Origin: Citrus sinensis
Taxonomy: Eukaryota; Streptophyta; Magnoliopsida; Sapindales; Rutaceae
Assembly: GCF_022201045.2 (NCBI RefSeq)
Contig: NC_068558.1
Location: 44,915,001-44,979,000 of the forward strand
Length of the DNA: 64,000 nucleotides
Direction: 5' to 3'
The notes below the pieces were generated by a model. That model ran no database searches. It was not told the DNA's origin and saw only the letters and a program-made list of their open reading frames with translations. Positions 12,329 to 29,721 of this stretch are shown in pieces. A program made the translations under genes and the position numbers. Each line of letters opens with the position of its first letter. Position 1 is the stretch's first letter.

Positions 12329-12895
12329 TAGGCCTTAGCAATTTAAGGGCTTGGGCTGAACTTTTTTAAGCTCAGGACCAAGCCCATTAGAGTATAAGTA
12401 TAAGGGATGGATTTGGGCCGAACTTGGACTTTTACTTATTTTTTCATTTTTTAAAAATTGTTATACACTTAAAATGAATTAATAAAAATCAAGTTGTTAT
12501 AATCAATAATGAATTAAAGAATAAATATTTTAAAAATAAAATAATAAATAAAGAAAATGAAGTGAATAAAAGTTTAGAGATTTTATTTTTTTTTGTATTA
12601 GATTCTCTAATTCACGGACTCTCTTAATTAATTAATATTTAAAAAAGAGTTTAGTATTGTAATTTTAAATATTTTGATTCATTATTGATATATAAATTAG
12701 GGATTCAAACTTTTTTTTAAAATTTAAATTTATTCTTCTAATTTATAATTTTTTTTTTTAAAAATAAAAGACTTGGGTCTAACCCAAATTTTTTTGCCTA
12801 AGCTTTTATTTAGACCCTCGTACGAGAGGTCCAAACCAAAACCCTACAACCCGTAGGAATGGACAAAATCGGCCCAAACTTTTTTTGCTGTCAAA
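12329..12895. mobile_element. hAT-like element, uninterrupted relative of the one at 7761
   Basis: Its sequence can be aligned over its whole length with the outer element at 7761-9483 minus the nested MULE. Shared blocks include TTTAAGGGCTTGGGCTGA at the start, AAGTTGTTATAATCAATAATG in the middle and CCCGTAGGAATGG near the end. The flanks gtggaaat and ttggaaat match at 7 of 8 positions. The site matching the MULE target reads gaccctcgtacgagagg with only one copy of the 9-mer, so this copy represents the empty site. Confidence 0.65.
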
Positions 12896-13197
12896 TTGGA
12901 AATGTAACCTGTTTCCGGAGTTAATTCCACATCCCCACATCTACCTTATTCTAGAGATTGGATATACAAACCTGAATTTCCGGGCTACACTAACCACGTA
13001 GCCAAACAAACCTCAAACTTAAAGACCTCCCAGAAACAACACCCCATCTGGCGACGGTGATAAATTACTAGCATTATCATCGGTTCCCTCCTACACGAAC
13101 TCTGTGGTCATATACCGTTAAGCGCTATTTTCAATATCTTCATAATTTTATCACATAAAATTTCAAAATTTGTGCGTGCCTCTTCCAAAAATCGACC

Positions 13198-18442
<5,245 letters not shown>

Positions 18443-19277
18443 TTCATACCACTTTGTAGTGAAACAATGAATGCCGGGGAAGAGGCGGAGGAAACTCATA
18501 ATACAATTACTCAAAACGGATGAAGGAAAACATATTTCTGTCACTGTGCAACATTGTTGTCACCTACATGAATGTTGCGGCTCCATGTCGACATTCTTTA
18601 CATGGATGGCCGTAATTGTTTGAATGACATTATAAATCCGTTTCGGGAGCACAGTGTGTCGACGGAATTAACAGTAATGATCTTTCGCGTATGTAAAATT
18701 TGTATTCTCATGTTGGTTTAGTGCCTTAATGGCAATATTAAATTGATTTTGCATGCCGTTCCATGAGTCAGCTCTCCTTCGGAGTTTTAATCAATTGGTT
18801 TGTTTATGGGGTCATGAGCTTTTATCTTATATGAATTTTTTTTAATAAATTTTATTAATATAATTGATGGTTAATAAATTAAAAAATAAAAATAATTAAA
18901 TTTTAATTACATATTAATATTAAAATATAAGTGATATAATATTTGTAAAAGATAAAGAGAGTTCATAGAATATTTATCCCTTAATTATGTTGCAACGTCG
19001 AACTTAAACAGAAGCTGTATAATTATCAATAAAAATATTTGAATGAAATGCTAATTCTATAGCATTAATTTATACTGCAAGCGGTTCTTCAAAACAAGAA
19101 GTTCGGAGTTGAAACTCAAAAGGACTGATCCAATGTTTTCCGGCCCATGTGCGGGGAAATCCAGTTGGGACACTTGTCAGCGCGTAAGCCACTCCAAAAG
19201 ACAACAGCAACGGTCAAAACTAAGCGGAAGCTACCACATTTCACGTGTGACTCAGCACCGACCTCTTCGCAGAGCAG
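18443..19277. other. Spacer between release factor and SPATA20-like genes
   Basis: This is the 3' UTR of the release factor gene followed by a very AT-rich stretch (about 18830-19080) and then the promoter and leader of the next gene. No reading frame of interest. The two genes are in tandem orientation. Confidence 0.6.
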
Positions 19278-22200
19278 ATGGCAACTTCTGCAGCATGTGT
19301 AAGAATATCCTCTTTCCACTATAATAATAATAACTTTTCAAAGCTTTGTTTTTTCCGTACTCTCGACAATTCTTCTTCCATGCTCGAAAGATTACTGTGC
19401 TCTTCCTCTCTCCATCATTTTCTTTCTCACAAGACCAAACTATCATCGTTACCAAGAAATTACTTGTATCCATTTAGAAGGCCTTTAGCAGTCATTTCGC
19501 ATCGACCAATTCATCCATACAAAGTCGTAGCCATGGCTGAACGAACCCCAGCATCAACTTCACATTCTCGCAACAAGCACACGAATCGTCTTGCTGCTGA
19601 GCATAGTCCATATCTTCTTCAACATGCCCATAACCCGGTAATTGGTTTAGCTAATTCTGTACATTAAATGTGTACAATAAGCGGTTCTTAGTTGATTTGA
19701 TGTTGTTATTTTGTGAAGGTTGATTGGTTTGCATGGGGAGAAGAAGCTTTTGCGGAGGCACGAAAACGAGACGTACCCATTTTCTTATCAAGTCAGAATC
19801 TCTTCCTGCTTTCTGATAGTTTGTAGAATTGATGTACTAATGTATAATTGAATTATTCTTTTATGTCATTTGACTCATTTTTTCTGTGATATGCTTCGTT
19901 CTTCGAAGTTGGATACAGTACCTGCCACTGGTTAGATTTCCTTGTCCGTTGTTGGAAATTATTTAATATCTCATAAGCTTTGAGAGGACTAACGTTGTGC
20001 TATTTTATGATTGACAAGGTGCCATGTAATGGAAGTAGAGTCGTTTGAGGATGAAGGGGTTGCAAAATTGTTGAATGATTGGTTTGTGAGCATTAAGGTG
20101 AGTTCACTGTGGCTGCTTAAAATCCTAATTTTTGGATGATTAGAACTTTGGAAGCCGTTGATTTTGAGTTCTAACACATCAGTGCAACAGGTCGACCGAG
20201 AAGAGAGACCAGATGTTGATAAGGTAAAGGAGTTTTATGTCAATAATAAGTCTTGAAAATATTGTGAGCATCTTGGTGGAATAAGAATATTTATTGTGGA
20301 TCAAGATTTTTTCTGACTTCAATTTCTCCAACCTTTCAGGTGTATATGACGTATGTGCAGGCGTTGTATGGCGGTGGAGGTTGGCCTCTTAGCGTCTTCC
20401 TTTCACCTGATTTGAAACCCTTGATGGGTGGAACTTACTTTCCTCCTGAAGATAAGTATGGAAGACCGGGATTTAAGACTATTCTGAGGTGACAATAATA
20501 TTATTTGGAACTAGCTCAAGTTACCTTTTATTTTCCTTGAGTCGTCATGGTGGAAATGGTGGTAGGTGTTCCTTGGTAAATGGAGGTGCACCTAGTTTGG
20601 TTCCTGCACACACTTTGTTGAATGGTTCTTTGGCTATAGAATAATAAGAAAATTTTAATTGTCATTTCCGTTTTTGCAATTTCTACTCGTCTGACATTCT
20701 AAAGTTCTTTCAGGAAGGTGAAAGATGCTTGGGATAAAAAGAGGGATATGCTTGCTCAGAGTGGAGCCTTTGCTATTGAGCAGCTGTCTGAAGCATTATC
20801 GGCAAGTGCAAGTTCAAATAAATTGCCAGATGAACTCCCACAAAATGCATTGCGTCTGTGTGCTGAGCAAGTATGCATTCCTTGTATATTCAACCCAAAG
20901 GAGACATTTATGGTCTTTTTCAATTTCTCTTTTATGTGAATGTTTGATCTTCTGGTTGCACTGCTTATACCTTTTAGAAGGTTGATGCATAGTGTGTTTC
21001 TAAGGTGTACTACATTTCGCTTACAGCTTTCCAAAAGCTATGACTCTCGGTTTGGGGGGTTTGGATCTGCACCCAAGTTTCCTAGACCAGTTGAGATTCA
21101 AATGATGCTTTATCATTCGAAGAAGTTGGAGGACACTGGAAAATCTGGTGAAGCGAGCGAAGGTCAAAAAATGGTTTTGTTTACCTTGCAGTGCATGGCA
21201 AAGGGGGGCATCCATGATCATGTTGGTGGTGGCTTTCACAGATATAGTGTGGATGAGCGCTGGCACGGTCGGTTTTCTGAAGAAGCTTGCAATTGTTTCA
21301 TAAGATTTTTGTTTGAGATTTAATTAAGATGTAATGCTATTGTTTTGTATGCTAATCTCTTTCTCATCTGCAAAACAAAAAATTGAAGCTGTGGTTTTTT
21401 CTGGCAGTTCCACATTTTGAGAAAATGCTGTACGATCAAGGGCAACTTGCTAATGTTTACCTGGATGCTTTTTCCCTCACAAAAGATGTTTTCTATTCAT
21501 ATATATGTCGGGATATTCTTGATTATTTGAGAAGAGACATGATTGGACCTGGAGGTGAAATTTTCTCTGCAGAGGATGCTGATAGTGCTGAGACTGAGGG
21601 TGCCACTAGAAAAAAGGAAGGAGCATTCTATGTATGGACCAGCAAAGAGGTTATTTTCTCATTATCTTTGCCTAAGCTTGCCTTCTTTTTGTTTATATAG
21701 TTTTTTTTTTAAAAAAAAAAATCACGAAGGACACCATTGATCTTTGCCATGAAAAATATTTGGAAAACTGAGAAAATTTGTTCTATTATCTGATATAGTA
21801 GGAGTTTTTGACCTTTTGGTAAGGTGCTAAAATACTTTTGATGAATTGAGATGCTCGTTTGATTTGGGTAATGAGATGTTATAACATGTTCATCAGAATT
21901 CTGAAGCATCCAGTGTTCATCCTGGGGAAAACTAGTTCTATTTTGGAGAATTTGCGTGCTTTTATGGTTTCTGTTTATTTCTATTGATTTTGAACTTTCT
22001 TCTTGGTCTGTGTTACTTAAAAAGGTTGAGGACATCCTTGGGGAGCATGCAATTCTTTTTAAGGAACACTATTACCTAAAGCCTACTGGAAATTGTGATC
22101 TTTCTAGGATGAGCGATCCTCATAACGAATTCAAGGGGAAGAATGTGCTTATTGAACTTAATGATTCTTCTGCCTCGGCTTCAAAACTTGGTATGCCACT

Positions 22201-24427
22201 GGAGAAATATCTAAATATTTTGGGTGAATGTAGACGAAAGCTGTTTGACGTAAGATCCAAAAGACCAAGGCCACATTTGGATGACAAGGTATTTGCCTTT
22301 TTCCTTCTCTCTTTCCGCCTTCATCCTTGCCTCCTTAAAAAGCAAAGATTAAAATTTATCTATTAAAACAAGTAACTAGTCTATCAGATGAATCACCTGA
22401 TTTTTTTTCAGCCTTCGTACTGGTTATACACACATTAAGTGATCAGGTGCTTGCTAGGTAATTGTATCATGGAATGGACTTGTGATTTCGTCCTTTGCAA
22501 GAGCCTCAAAAATTCTCAAGAGTGAAGCTGAGAGCGCCATGTTCAACTTCCCTGTTGTCGGCTCTGATGTAAGATCTTTACTATTTTGGCTTATGCTTGG
22601 CAACATGAATTATCTAAATGAATTACATTATGTACTCTATTTAGATGAGGGTGTGCCACCTTGTTTAGCATGATATAAAGATTTAACTAGTTAATTAATT
22701 ATCAACTATGTCTACTGTTGATCAGAGGTTTTAGATGAGGGCGTGTCACCTTGTTTAGCATGATATAAAGCTTTAAATAGTTAATTAATTACCAACTATG
22801 TCTACTGCTGATCAAAGGTTTTGTGGGAGTATTATGACATGCGATTACCCCGGGGCTCTTGCTTGCTAGAGAGGGCGACCCTTTAGTTTTTGAGTTTGCT
22901 TGTTGTTCTTGTTCGAACAGAGAAATGAATTCTGTGAGAAGTGGCGGCTAGGTTCATGAATGAAGGACGGGATGGGGAAATTATTCTTTTCTCATAAAAA
23001 GGCTGTTAATAAGATTCAAAACCCAGGCTTGTTTCTGTGAAAGATCTATGATCTAATTGTTTTTCCATCGGGCCAGTGTATTGCATGGGGATTCCTTTTG
23101 TAGTAAATCTGTAGAGGCTAATGAGGTTAGGCCATAAGTAGTTTTTAATTCTTTTCGTAGCCCGGGGGTTGTCACAGCACATTTCCATAGAAATTCAATT
23201 ACTTTTATTGGAAGGTATTTCAGAACAGTTCAGTGAAATTTCAGAGCTGTATTACTCGTGTGTAAGACATAATGGTCTTATGATGTTCTACGTTGTTGAC
23301 CACTTCTCAAATTGTATTCTGTCAAAATTCCAGCGCAAAGAGTATATGGAAGTTGCTGAAAGGGCAGCTTCTTTTATTAGGAGGCATCTTTATGATGAAC
23401 AGACACACAGGCTGCAGCATAGCTTTAGGAATGGTCCATCTAAGGCGCCTGGTTTTTTGGACGATTATGCTTTCTTAATTTCTGGTTTGTTGGATCTTTA
23501 TGAGTTTGGCAGTGGAACCAAGTGGCTAGTTTGGGCAATCGAACTGCAAAACACCCAGGTAAGAGTTTCTTTTGTTTTTCTTAGCTTGTGATGTTTGTTA
23601 AGTTTTGAACGTGTACCGATGCAATTTTTACTTGAAATAATTTTCAGGATGAACTATTTTTAGATAGAGAGGGAGGAGGCTATTTTAATACCACAGGAGA
23701 AGACCCTTCGGTTCTTCTCCGTGTAAAAGAAGATCATGATGGGGCAGAGCCATCGGGGAATTCTGTTTCTGTCATAAATCTCGTTAGACTGGCCTCCATT
23801 GTTGCGGGCAGTAAATCTGATTATTACAGGCAAAATGCAGAGCATTCCCTGGTATACAATTGTTTCCTTTGAAGCGATTCATGTTTGTAATTCAATTTTG
23901 CTCCACAAATAAATGAACTTTTACATCATTCCATGATAATGCAGGCAGTATTTGAGACAAGATTGAAAGATATGGCTATGGCAGTGCCCTTGATGTGTTG
24001 TGCAGCAGACATGCTCTCTGTTCCTTCCCGGAAGCATGTTGTCCTAGTTGGCCATAAATCTTCGGTAGACTTTGAAAACATGCTTGCTGCTGCTCATGCA
24101 TCATATGATCTTAACAAAACAGTAAGTAAAAAGAGTTAAATGTTAGCTCATGGAACTTCTCAGTTGCACCGAGTTCCTTTGTTTCTCTCTTTTACACATC
24201 TTTCTGGGTACAATTCATGGCAGGTTATTCACATAGATCCAGCTGACACAGAAGAGATGGACTTCTGGGAAGAACATAACAGTAACAATGCATCCATGGC
24301 AAGGAACAATTTTTCTGCTGACAAGGTGGTGGCGCTTGTCTGTCAAAACTTCAGTTGCAGCCCTCCTGTGACGGACCCCATCTCCCTTGAGAATCTGCTC
24401 TTGGAGAAACCTTCTTCAACAGCATAA
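19278..24427 (+). CDS. SPATA20-like protein: thioredoxin-like (DUF255) domain plus six-hairpin domain
   Basis: Fifteen exons: 19278-19637, 19719-19791, 19909-19930, 20019-20097, 20191-20223, 20340-20488, 20714-20870, 21027-21267, 21408-21649, 22025-22288, 22458-22568, 23334-23558, 23648-23851, 23945-24121, 24224-24427. They encode 846 residues. The DUF255/thioredoxin-like domain begins near residue 103 ([18 protein letters not shown]) and holds the motif Cys150-His-Trp-Cys153. Conserved blocks [46 protein letters not shown] and [11 protein letters not shown] follow; the C-terminal two thirds match the six-hairpin glycosidase-like fold of this family. Family members occur from bacteria (YyaL) to animals (SPATA20); their biochemical role is unsettled. 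The first 85 residues are Ser/Arg-rich and look like an organellar transit peptide, and Met86 sits in a strong start context. Confidence 0.93.
22641..22820. repeat. 90-bp tandem duplication in an intron
   Basis: Two adjacent 90-bp copies (22641-22730 and 22731-22820) differ at only a handful of positions. They start ttagatgagg and end atcagaggtt or atcaaaggtt, and lie in intron 11 of the SPATA20-like gene. No splice motif falls inside that would create a new exon in an obvious way. Confidence 0.9.
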
Positions 24428-25861
24428 ACGGTGTTTGGCATAACTTAAAACAAATCGGCAATGTATATTATTTAATAAAACATCTTTTGAAAGAAACAGG
24501 ATGAGAGATGTCCCTGTTTATATCTATAGCCGTATGGCTCGTCTTCTATCACTTGGGATGCGGGAGAAAATTGTATTGGGTTTACTGTGTATCAATGCCG
24601 CGTATACTGTGTGTCGTTAGCAATTACACAGCCCTTATTGGGTTCGTTATCGTGTGTATCATCGGTGGATGAGCTCTGTACTTTTGATGTGCAAGCCTTA
24701 CAATAACCCTTCAAATTTTACTTGCCTCTATTCTACACTTCAATCCCAATCTCATGCCTCTCTGCATCCTAAAGAAGCCAACTTCCATTCCCATTTTCTG
24801 AATTTTTAACTAATAGATTCAAAGTTGAGTTTAGATGAGAGGGTTAGAATTGCCATCAAATGATTCGTCTCAGTTCGGAAATTAAGCTTGATCTGTATAG
24901 TTTCTTCTACTTCTTGTACTTTGGATGATGGTTTTTTTTTTCTTTTTAATTTCATTCTCCATGTTCCAATCTTAGCTTTCAGTGCTGTATGAAGAGTTGA
25001 TCCACCACTATCAACAGGATATCCACATTAGCTAACCGGGCAATTTCAATGCATATGTATTTGAATTGTGAAGCGACAAAAGTGAATGTTCGTTTTACAT
25101 TCTACCGACTTCCCATTCATTGTTTATTTATATATTATGGTCGGGTACTCGGGTTTATTCTGAAGCAACAGTTGAATGCCTTCCCCAATCCCCATTCACC
25201 CATTCACCCATTAGAAATAGTAGGCCTAAAATTAAAGTTCAATCAAGAATTCTGTTACAACAATTCACTATTCAGATGGTCATTTTCAATTTTGAATTAA
25301 AATAATAATTCAACAATGGAGGTCAAACAATCCATAAAGTATTTTAAGATTTTATTGGCAAAAACTAATCAAATCAAATGATGTTGGTTCATATTAATAA
25401 CGCATTATGATTCTTTTTTAGTATTTTTTTATTAAACTCTTCTAATTTTTTTAAATCTAATGAAAAATTGACTTAATTATAAATAAAATAAAATAAAATA
25501 ATTGATTAATTACTTATAAAAAAAATTTAAAATTCAATCTTAAAAAAGAAAGAAAGAAAGAAAGAGAGAGAATTCTCAACTATTATTCTATTATTAATAA
25601 CATTGAAGGCTTAACAGCTTGAGCCACGTAAGCAGTGGTGGCATTTGCAGCAGGTTAAAAATGGAAATGGAAAGAGTTCGATAGAATTTGGGGAAGGGAA
25701 GTTTTCTGGACAACGGCGGGGCAGCTTCTCTTTCGCAATTTTGGGGGATTTTGTGTAAATATATTTTCACAGAGAGCTCAGCCCGAGGCAGGCGGCACAT
25801 TAGAAATAATTGGTGAGTTGTTGCTTTGCTTGCTTGTGATTTATCATTTATTTTGCACCCC
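24428..25861. other. Spacer between SPATA20-like and mTERF genes
   Basis: It contains the 3' UTR of the SPATA20-like gene, an AT-rich middle part, a short AAAG/AG microsatellite at 25546-25571 and the leader of the mTERF gene. An open frame continues 5' of the mTERF ATG but contains no ATG. Nothing else was recognised. Confidence 0.6.
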
Positions 25862-27100
25862 ATGTTTGGTCTGAGCTGCGATTGCAATAGACTGCTATTG
25901 GTACGAGTCCCAAATGCGAGATATGCGGGAAACTCAACGACCCCTTTGCGTTTTGTTCTACACAATGTTAATAGGCCACTTGTTGCTAAACCTTTCTCAT
26001 CAATCGTAGCAGTGACATGTGAAAATGAGAAACAGAACAAGGAACACTCGTTTACGATAACCTATCTCATAAAATCATGCGGGTTGCCCCCAGATGTTGC
26101 CGCCTCTTTATCGAAGAAAGTCAATTTCGAAACCCCGGAAAAACCCGACCTTGTTCTTAGCATTCTCAGAGAACATGGATTCAGTGACAAACACATTTCC
26201 AAACTAGTTAAGAAGTGCCCAGATTTGCTTGTACGCAGAGCTGATAAAACCCTCCTGCCCAAACTTGAGTTTTTTGCTTCTGTGGGCATTTCGGGTACCG
26301 CCCTTGCGGATGTTCTGTCTTCTAACCCAGCAATCTTGGGGCGCAGCTTAAAGAAACAAATCATTCCTAGTTATAAATTCCTCAAGAGTTTGCTTTCTGA
26401 TGATGCTAAAATTGTTGGGGCTTTGAAGCGAGCCGCATATTTGCATGATGTTGAAAAGTATATTTCTCCCAATATCTCAGCCTTGAGAGATATTGGAGTC
26501 ACAAAATCGTGTATCTCATCTTTGGTTATTTCAAACCCCGGAGTTTTATGTGAAACTTCCAACAAGTTTGATGAAAGTGTCAAGAGGGTTATTCATATGG
26601 GGTTCAGCCCTTCATCAGGGGTGTTTGTCCATGCGCTTGTGGCGGTTTCAACTACTACTGACCAGACCTGGAAACAAAAGGTGGCAGTTTATAGTAGCTG
26701 GGGTTGGTCTCAAAACGAGTTCTGGTTGGCTTTTAAAAAGTATCCCAGATGTATGACTTTGTCTGTGGAGAATATTAATGCTAAAATGGATTTTTATATC
26801 AACCAGATGGGTTGGCAACCTTCAGCTGTTGCCAGAGTTGCAACTGTCCTGGCATATAGTTTGAAGAGGAGAATCATACCCAGATGTTCAGTCATTAGGG
26901 TCTTGCAGTTGAAGGACTTGATAAAGGAAAATTTCAGTTTATCTTCTGTGGTGATATCATCTGATGAGTACTTCACAGATGCATTTGTGACTAAGTATCA
27001 GGAACAGGTTCCTCAACTGTTGGATATCTTTCGAGGCAAAATTGAGCTTTCAGAACTAGGCATTGAGTTTGAGCAAAACTCTGGAGAAAAGCAATTGTAG
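25862..27100 (+). CDS. mTERF family protein, organelle-targeted, intronless
   Basis: A single uninterrupted frame of 412 codons. The frame is open further upstream, but the first ATG is at 25862 and gives the N-terminus MFGLSCDCNRLLLVRVPNARYAG, here cited only for its Arg-rich, acid-poor character, which suits a mitochondrial or plastid presequence. From about residue 70 the chain shows mTERF repeats, each about 30 residues with the leucine/proline pattern (for example PDLVLSILREHGFSDKHISK, KCPDLLVRR, SNPAILGRSL and IIPSYKFLKSLL). mTERF proteins are helical-repeat nucleic acid binding proteins that act in organellar transcription, splicing or translation. Plants have a large expanded set of intronless members like this one, mostly mitochondrial. 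The specific target cannot be told from sequence. Confidence 0.93.
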   Translation: MFGLSCDCNRLLLVRVPNARYAGNSTTPLRFVLHNVNRPLVAKPFSSIVAVTCENEKQNKEHSFTITYLIKSCGLPPDVAASLSKKVNFETPEKPDLVLSILREHGFSDKHISKLVKKCPDLLVRRADKTLLPKLEFFASVGISGTALADVLSSNPAILGRSLKKQIIPSYKFLKSLLSDDAKIVGALKRAAYLHDVEKYISPNISALRDIGVTKSCISSLVISNPGVLCETSNKFDESVKRVIHMGFSPSSGVFVHALVAVSTTTDQTWKQKVAVYSSWGWSQNEFWLAFKKYPRCMTLSVENINAKMDFYINQMGWQPSAVARVATVLAYSLKRRIIPRCSVIRVLQLKDLIKENFSLSSVVISSDEYFTDAFVTKYQEQVPQLLDIFRGKIELSELGIEFEQNSGEKQL

Positions 27101-29119
27101 CTTGCTTTCTATTCATTCTGTAGCACAAGATCCTCGGGTTGTTCATGCTTGCTAATGGAAATACCAGCCACTGTGCTTCCATTCTTGCATGTGACAAAAA
27201 TTATCAGTAAATGATGAGGGCGATTACAGTTGCCCTTTTTGAAACAAAAACAAGAAAAAGGGGATAGTGCAAAACACATGGATAATATTCCTCGGTGAGT
27301 GAATATCTCTGTCAGAGGAAGGAAGGCCTTGACTTGAGGCTCTGGGTATGAGTACTATGTTTCTTCCAGCTTGTCAACTTCTCAAAACTAAATGATTCCA
27401 TTATCTTAGTTCCTGCGCTGGTGCTATAAACAAACACTTTAATTTTTTGTACTTATGAATAATGATGAATTGCAATTACTTCAAATTTGTTTTGCCAAGC
27501 AACATTAATTGTCTGTTCTTTTCCTTCCTCTCATTTTTGTCCCTTCCTGAGTGGCACAATAACACCGCATGCTTTTAGTTCTTTTATATATGAATATTTG
27601 CTGGTAACAAAGAGATAGGAAGGTGATAAACAGCTGAATTTGTTGAAGGTATTGAAAACGAAGAAAACTGAGAACAGCTAATTTTGTTGCAGGTTGATTT
27701 TAAGATTCCAAATGTCAAAGTGTTTGTATCTCAATTTCCCTATATGCCATAGATAATTCTTCTTTGATCATTCATTTTATTAAGTATTTAGCTTTTACCC
27801 TTAAAGAGGATGTGACAACTATGCATTTAGACAATCTCATATTTGATCATTTGTTTATTGACAGGCCTGGTACCAGAGTAGCAGAGTAGTGTTTGTATGA
27901 CGACTTTAAAACCCTATTTGCTATTGAGATTGGACAATTGTAGCTTAAAAGCTACATAACTGCAGTTTTTGGTTGACACTTACTTCTATAGTTTTGAAGC
28001 TAAGTTTCTTTTATTTCACACATTTATGATGAAAAAACATATCATATTTTTACTATTTTTGTCAAAATTATTGTAGCTTCTTTTCTTAAATAGCAATACC
28101 AAATAGGCTTAAATTGTTTTCGCTGGGCAGGCTTGAGTTTGAATATTGAGTTTAAACATGGAAAATGATTAGCAATCCTGATAATCTGATATTGCTGCCC
28201 CTTTTTTTTTTTTTTTCTCCTTTTCATGTAGCCTTCCCTGTTGGTAAGTATTCTGAAATGCATTAGATGTTTTAAAAGTAGCATATGTTGTAAAATTGTC
28301 TTTCATACCATATCATTGAGAAACATGCTTCTGAATTGTGTGATACATCATTCACAGTCTGCTGGTATTATCCATGTAAAGCGAGATCTAGAAAATAACA
28401 ATACAAAAGGGCTTTCGAGATCATACACATGAAAACGCGTGGGGGTTATACTTATGATACTCCAGTTGCGTATGAATTCCAAGTTTTTCATTGTAATTTA
28501 TGGGACTAATTGATTTGATGCTATTGTACAAATTGGGGATGGGAGGCTAAGATTTAAGATTGTTTCAATTTCAAAGACTGAGCTTATCTTATCGATTATA
28601 ATGAAGAAATTGGAACATAAGTTTGCAATGATAAATCTCCCACCGTGCTGTCCAATCATTTGTAAGAATCCGCCTCTCCAGACATCTGAGTAGAGCATGT
28701 TCTGTCAGCATATGTAATTAAGAGATATCCTCCTAATGCACCCACTTGTATCAAGCCTAAACCTTTACATTCTAAATCTTGCTTTACATGGAGAAAAACA
28801 AAGAGACTGTTAGTTTTCTCATACTTAAATTAATATATATTATTTATTTTCTTATTATTTTTATAATAGTTAATAATTCTTTTGACAGTATAAGATTATA
28901 GTTACTTTTATCCATATTTATTATAAATTAAATAAATCATATCAATGAAAATAAAATAAAAAATTTAAGTACTGAAAATAAAAAAATATGTTTCATATGA
29001 ATTAACAATTATCAATAATATATTTGTATATTTTTTTTAAAAATATCAATAAAAAATAAGATATTTTCATATGAATGAACAATTATCAATAAAAAATATG
29101 TCCAATCATTTGATGTTGT
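27101..29119. other. Spacer 3' of the mTERF gene, no intact gene
   Basis: Moderately AT-rich sequence with short frames only. A T15 run is near 28202. From about 28820 the sequence becomes very AT-rich and holds imperfect repeats of atatgaatnaacaattatcaata (28995 and 29070 region). The first part may include 3' UTR introns of the mTERF transcript, which is common in this family, but no single junction can be proved. Confidence 0.5.
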
Positions 29120-29345
29120 TCATCAAATCAGTTGGGGTCACTCTGAACTTGTCATGTTTGCTCATCAACCCTAGCTACGTTGGGTCAAAGCTTGGAGAGT
29201 GTACTCATTCCCAACTATAACTTCCTCAAAAATGTGCTTCTCTCTGAAGAAAATGTTATTAAACTTTTTCGGAAAAGAACGCGGATATTTAGTTATGATT
29301 TGCAGGAGACTGTCTCCCCGAAAGTTGCGGTCTTTAGCACTCCAC
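29120..29345 (+). pseudogene. mTERF gene fragment, frameshifted
   Basis: From 29138 to about 29345 one frame reads like the middle of an mTERF protein: LGQSLESVLIPNYNFLKNVL, then LLSEENVIKLFRK and YDLQETVSPKVA, matching the intact gene's LGRSLKKQIIPSYKFLKSLL region. There is no ATG. The preceding mTERF-like part (IKSVGVTLNLS) is in another frame, so a frameshift separates the two, and the frame stops near 29368. Identity to the intact neighbour is moderate, so this is the remnant of a different, older paralogue and not a recent copy. Confidence 0.72.
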
Positions 29346-29625
29346 AAGTACTGCATGCAAATAATTAATTTACAATTTCTCAAATCACTTGCACTTTCAT
29401 ATTTTCTTCTTCTTTTAATCAAAAAAAAAAAATTACTACTTTGCTGCGAAAATATTATCTTAAATTTTTTTTCCTAACAAGCCAAACATGATCCCACATT
29501 CAAAACAGTGCACTTTCATGTTTAGGAAAAATTATGGACAATATTTTTAGATCAAATAGTATTGTTATTCTTTAAATGTGCAAATTTTGATATGATTTAT
29601 TTCTATATGCGTTGTATTTGTGCAG

Positions 29626-29721
29626 ATGTGGCCAGATCTTATACAGAAGGCAAATGATGGAGGGCTCGATGCAATTGAAACTTATATTTTGTGAAATGCT
29701 CATGAGCCTCAGTATCGCCAG
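29626..29721 (+). pseudogene. Orphan exon of a family-35 beta-galactosidase, with stop codon
   Basis: The segment translates as [20 protein letters not shown], Ile, Leu, stop, NAHEPQYRQ. Plant beta-galactosidases (GH35, BGAL) have the exon [23 protein letters not shown] at this position. The Trp codon of the FW pair has become TGA (29692-29694). An AG acceptor (29624-29625) precedes the exon and GT follows it, as in intact genes. No other BGAL exon was found on either side, so this is a one-exon fossil. Confidence 0.8.

Noticed and set aside
25826..25861. Upstream extension of the mTERF frame
   Set aside because: It begins with TTG; there is no ATG before 25862, so the extension is only open frame.
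26062..26583. Open frames antisense to the mTERF gene
   Set aside because: Shadows of a strongly coding strand; no independent support.
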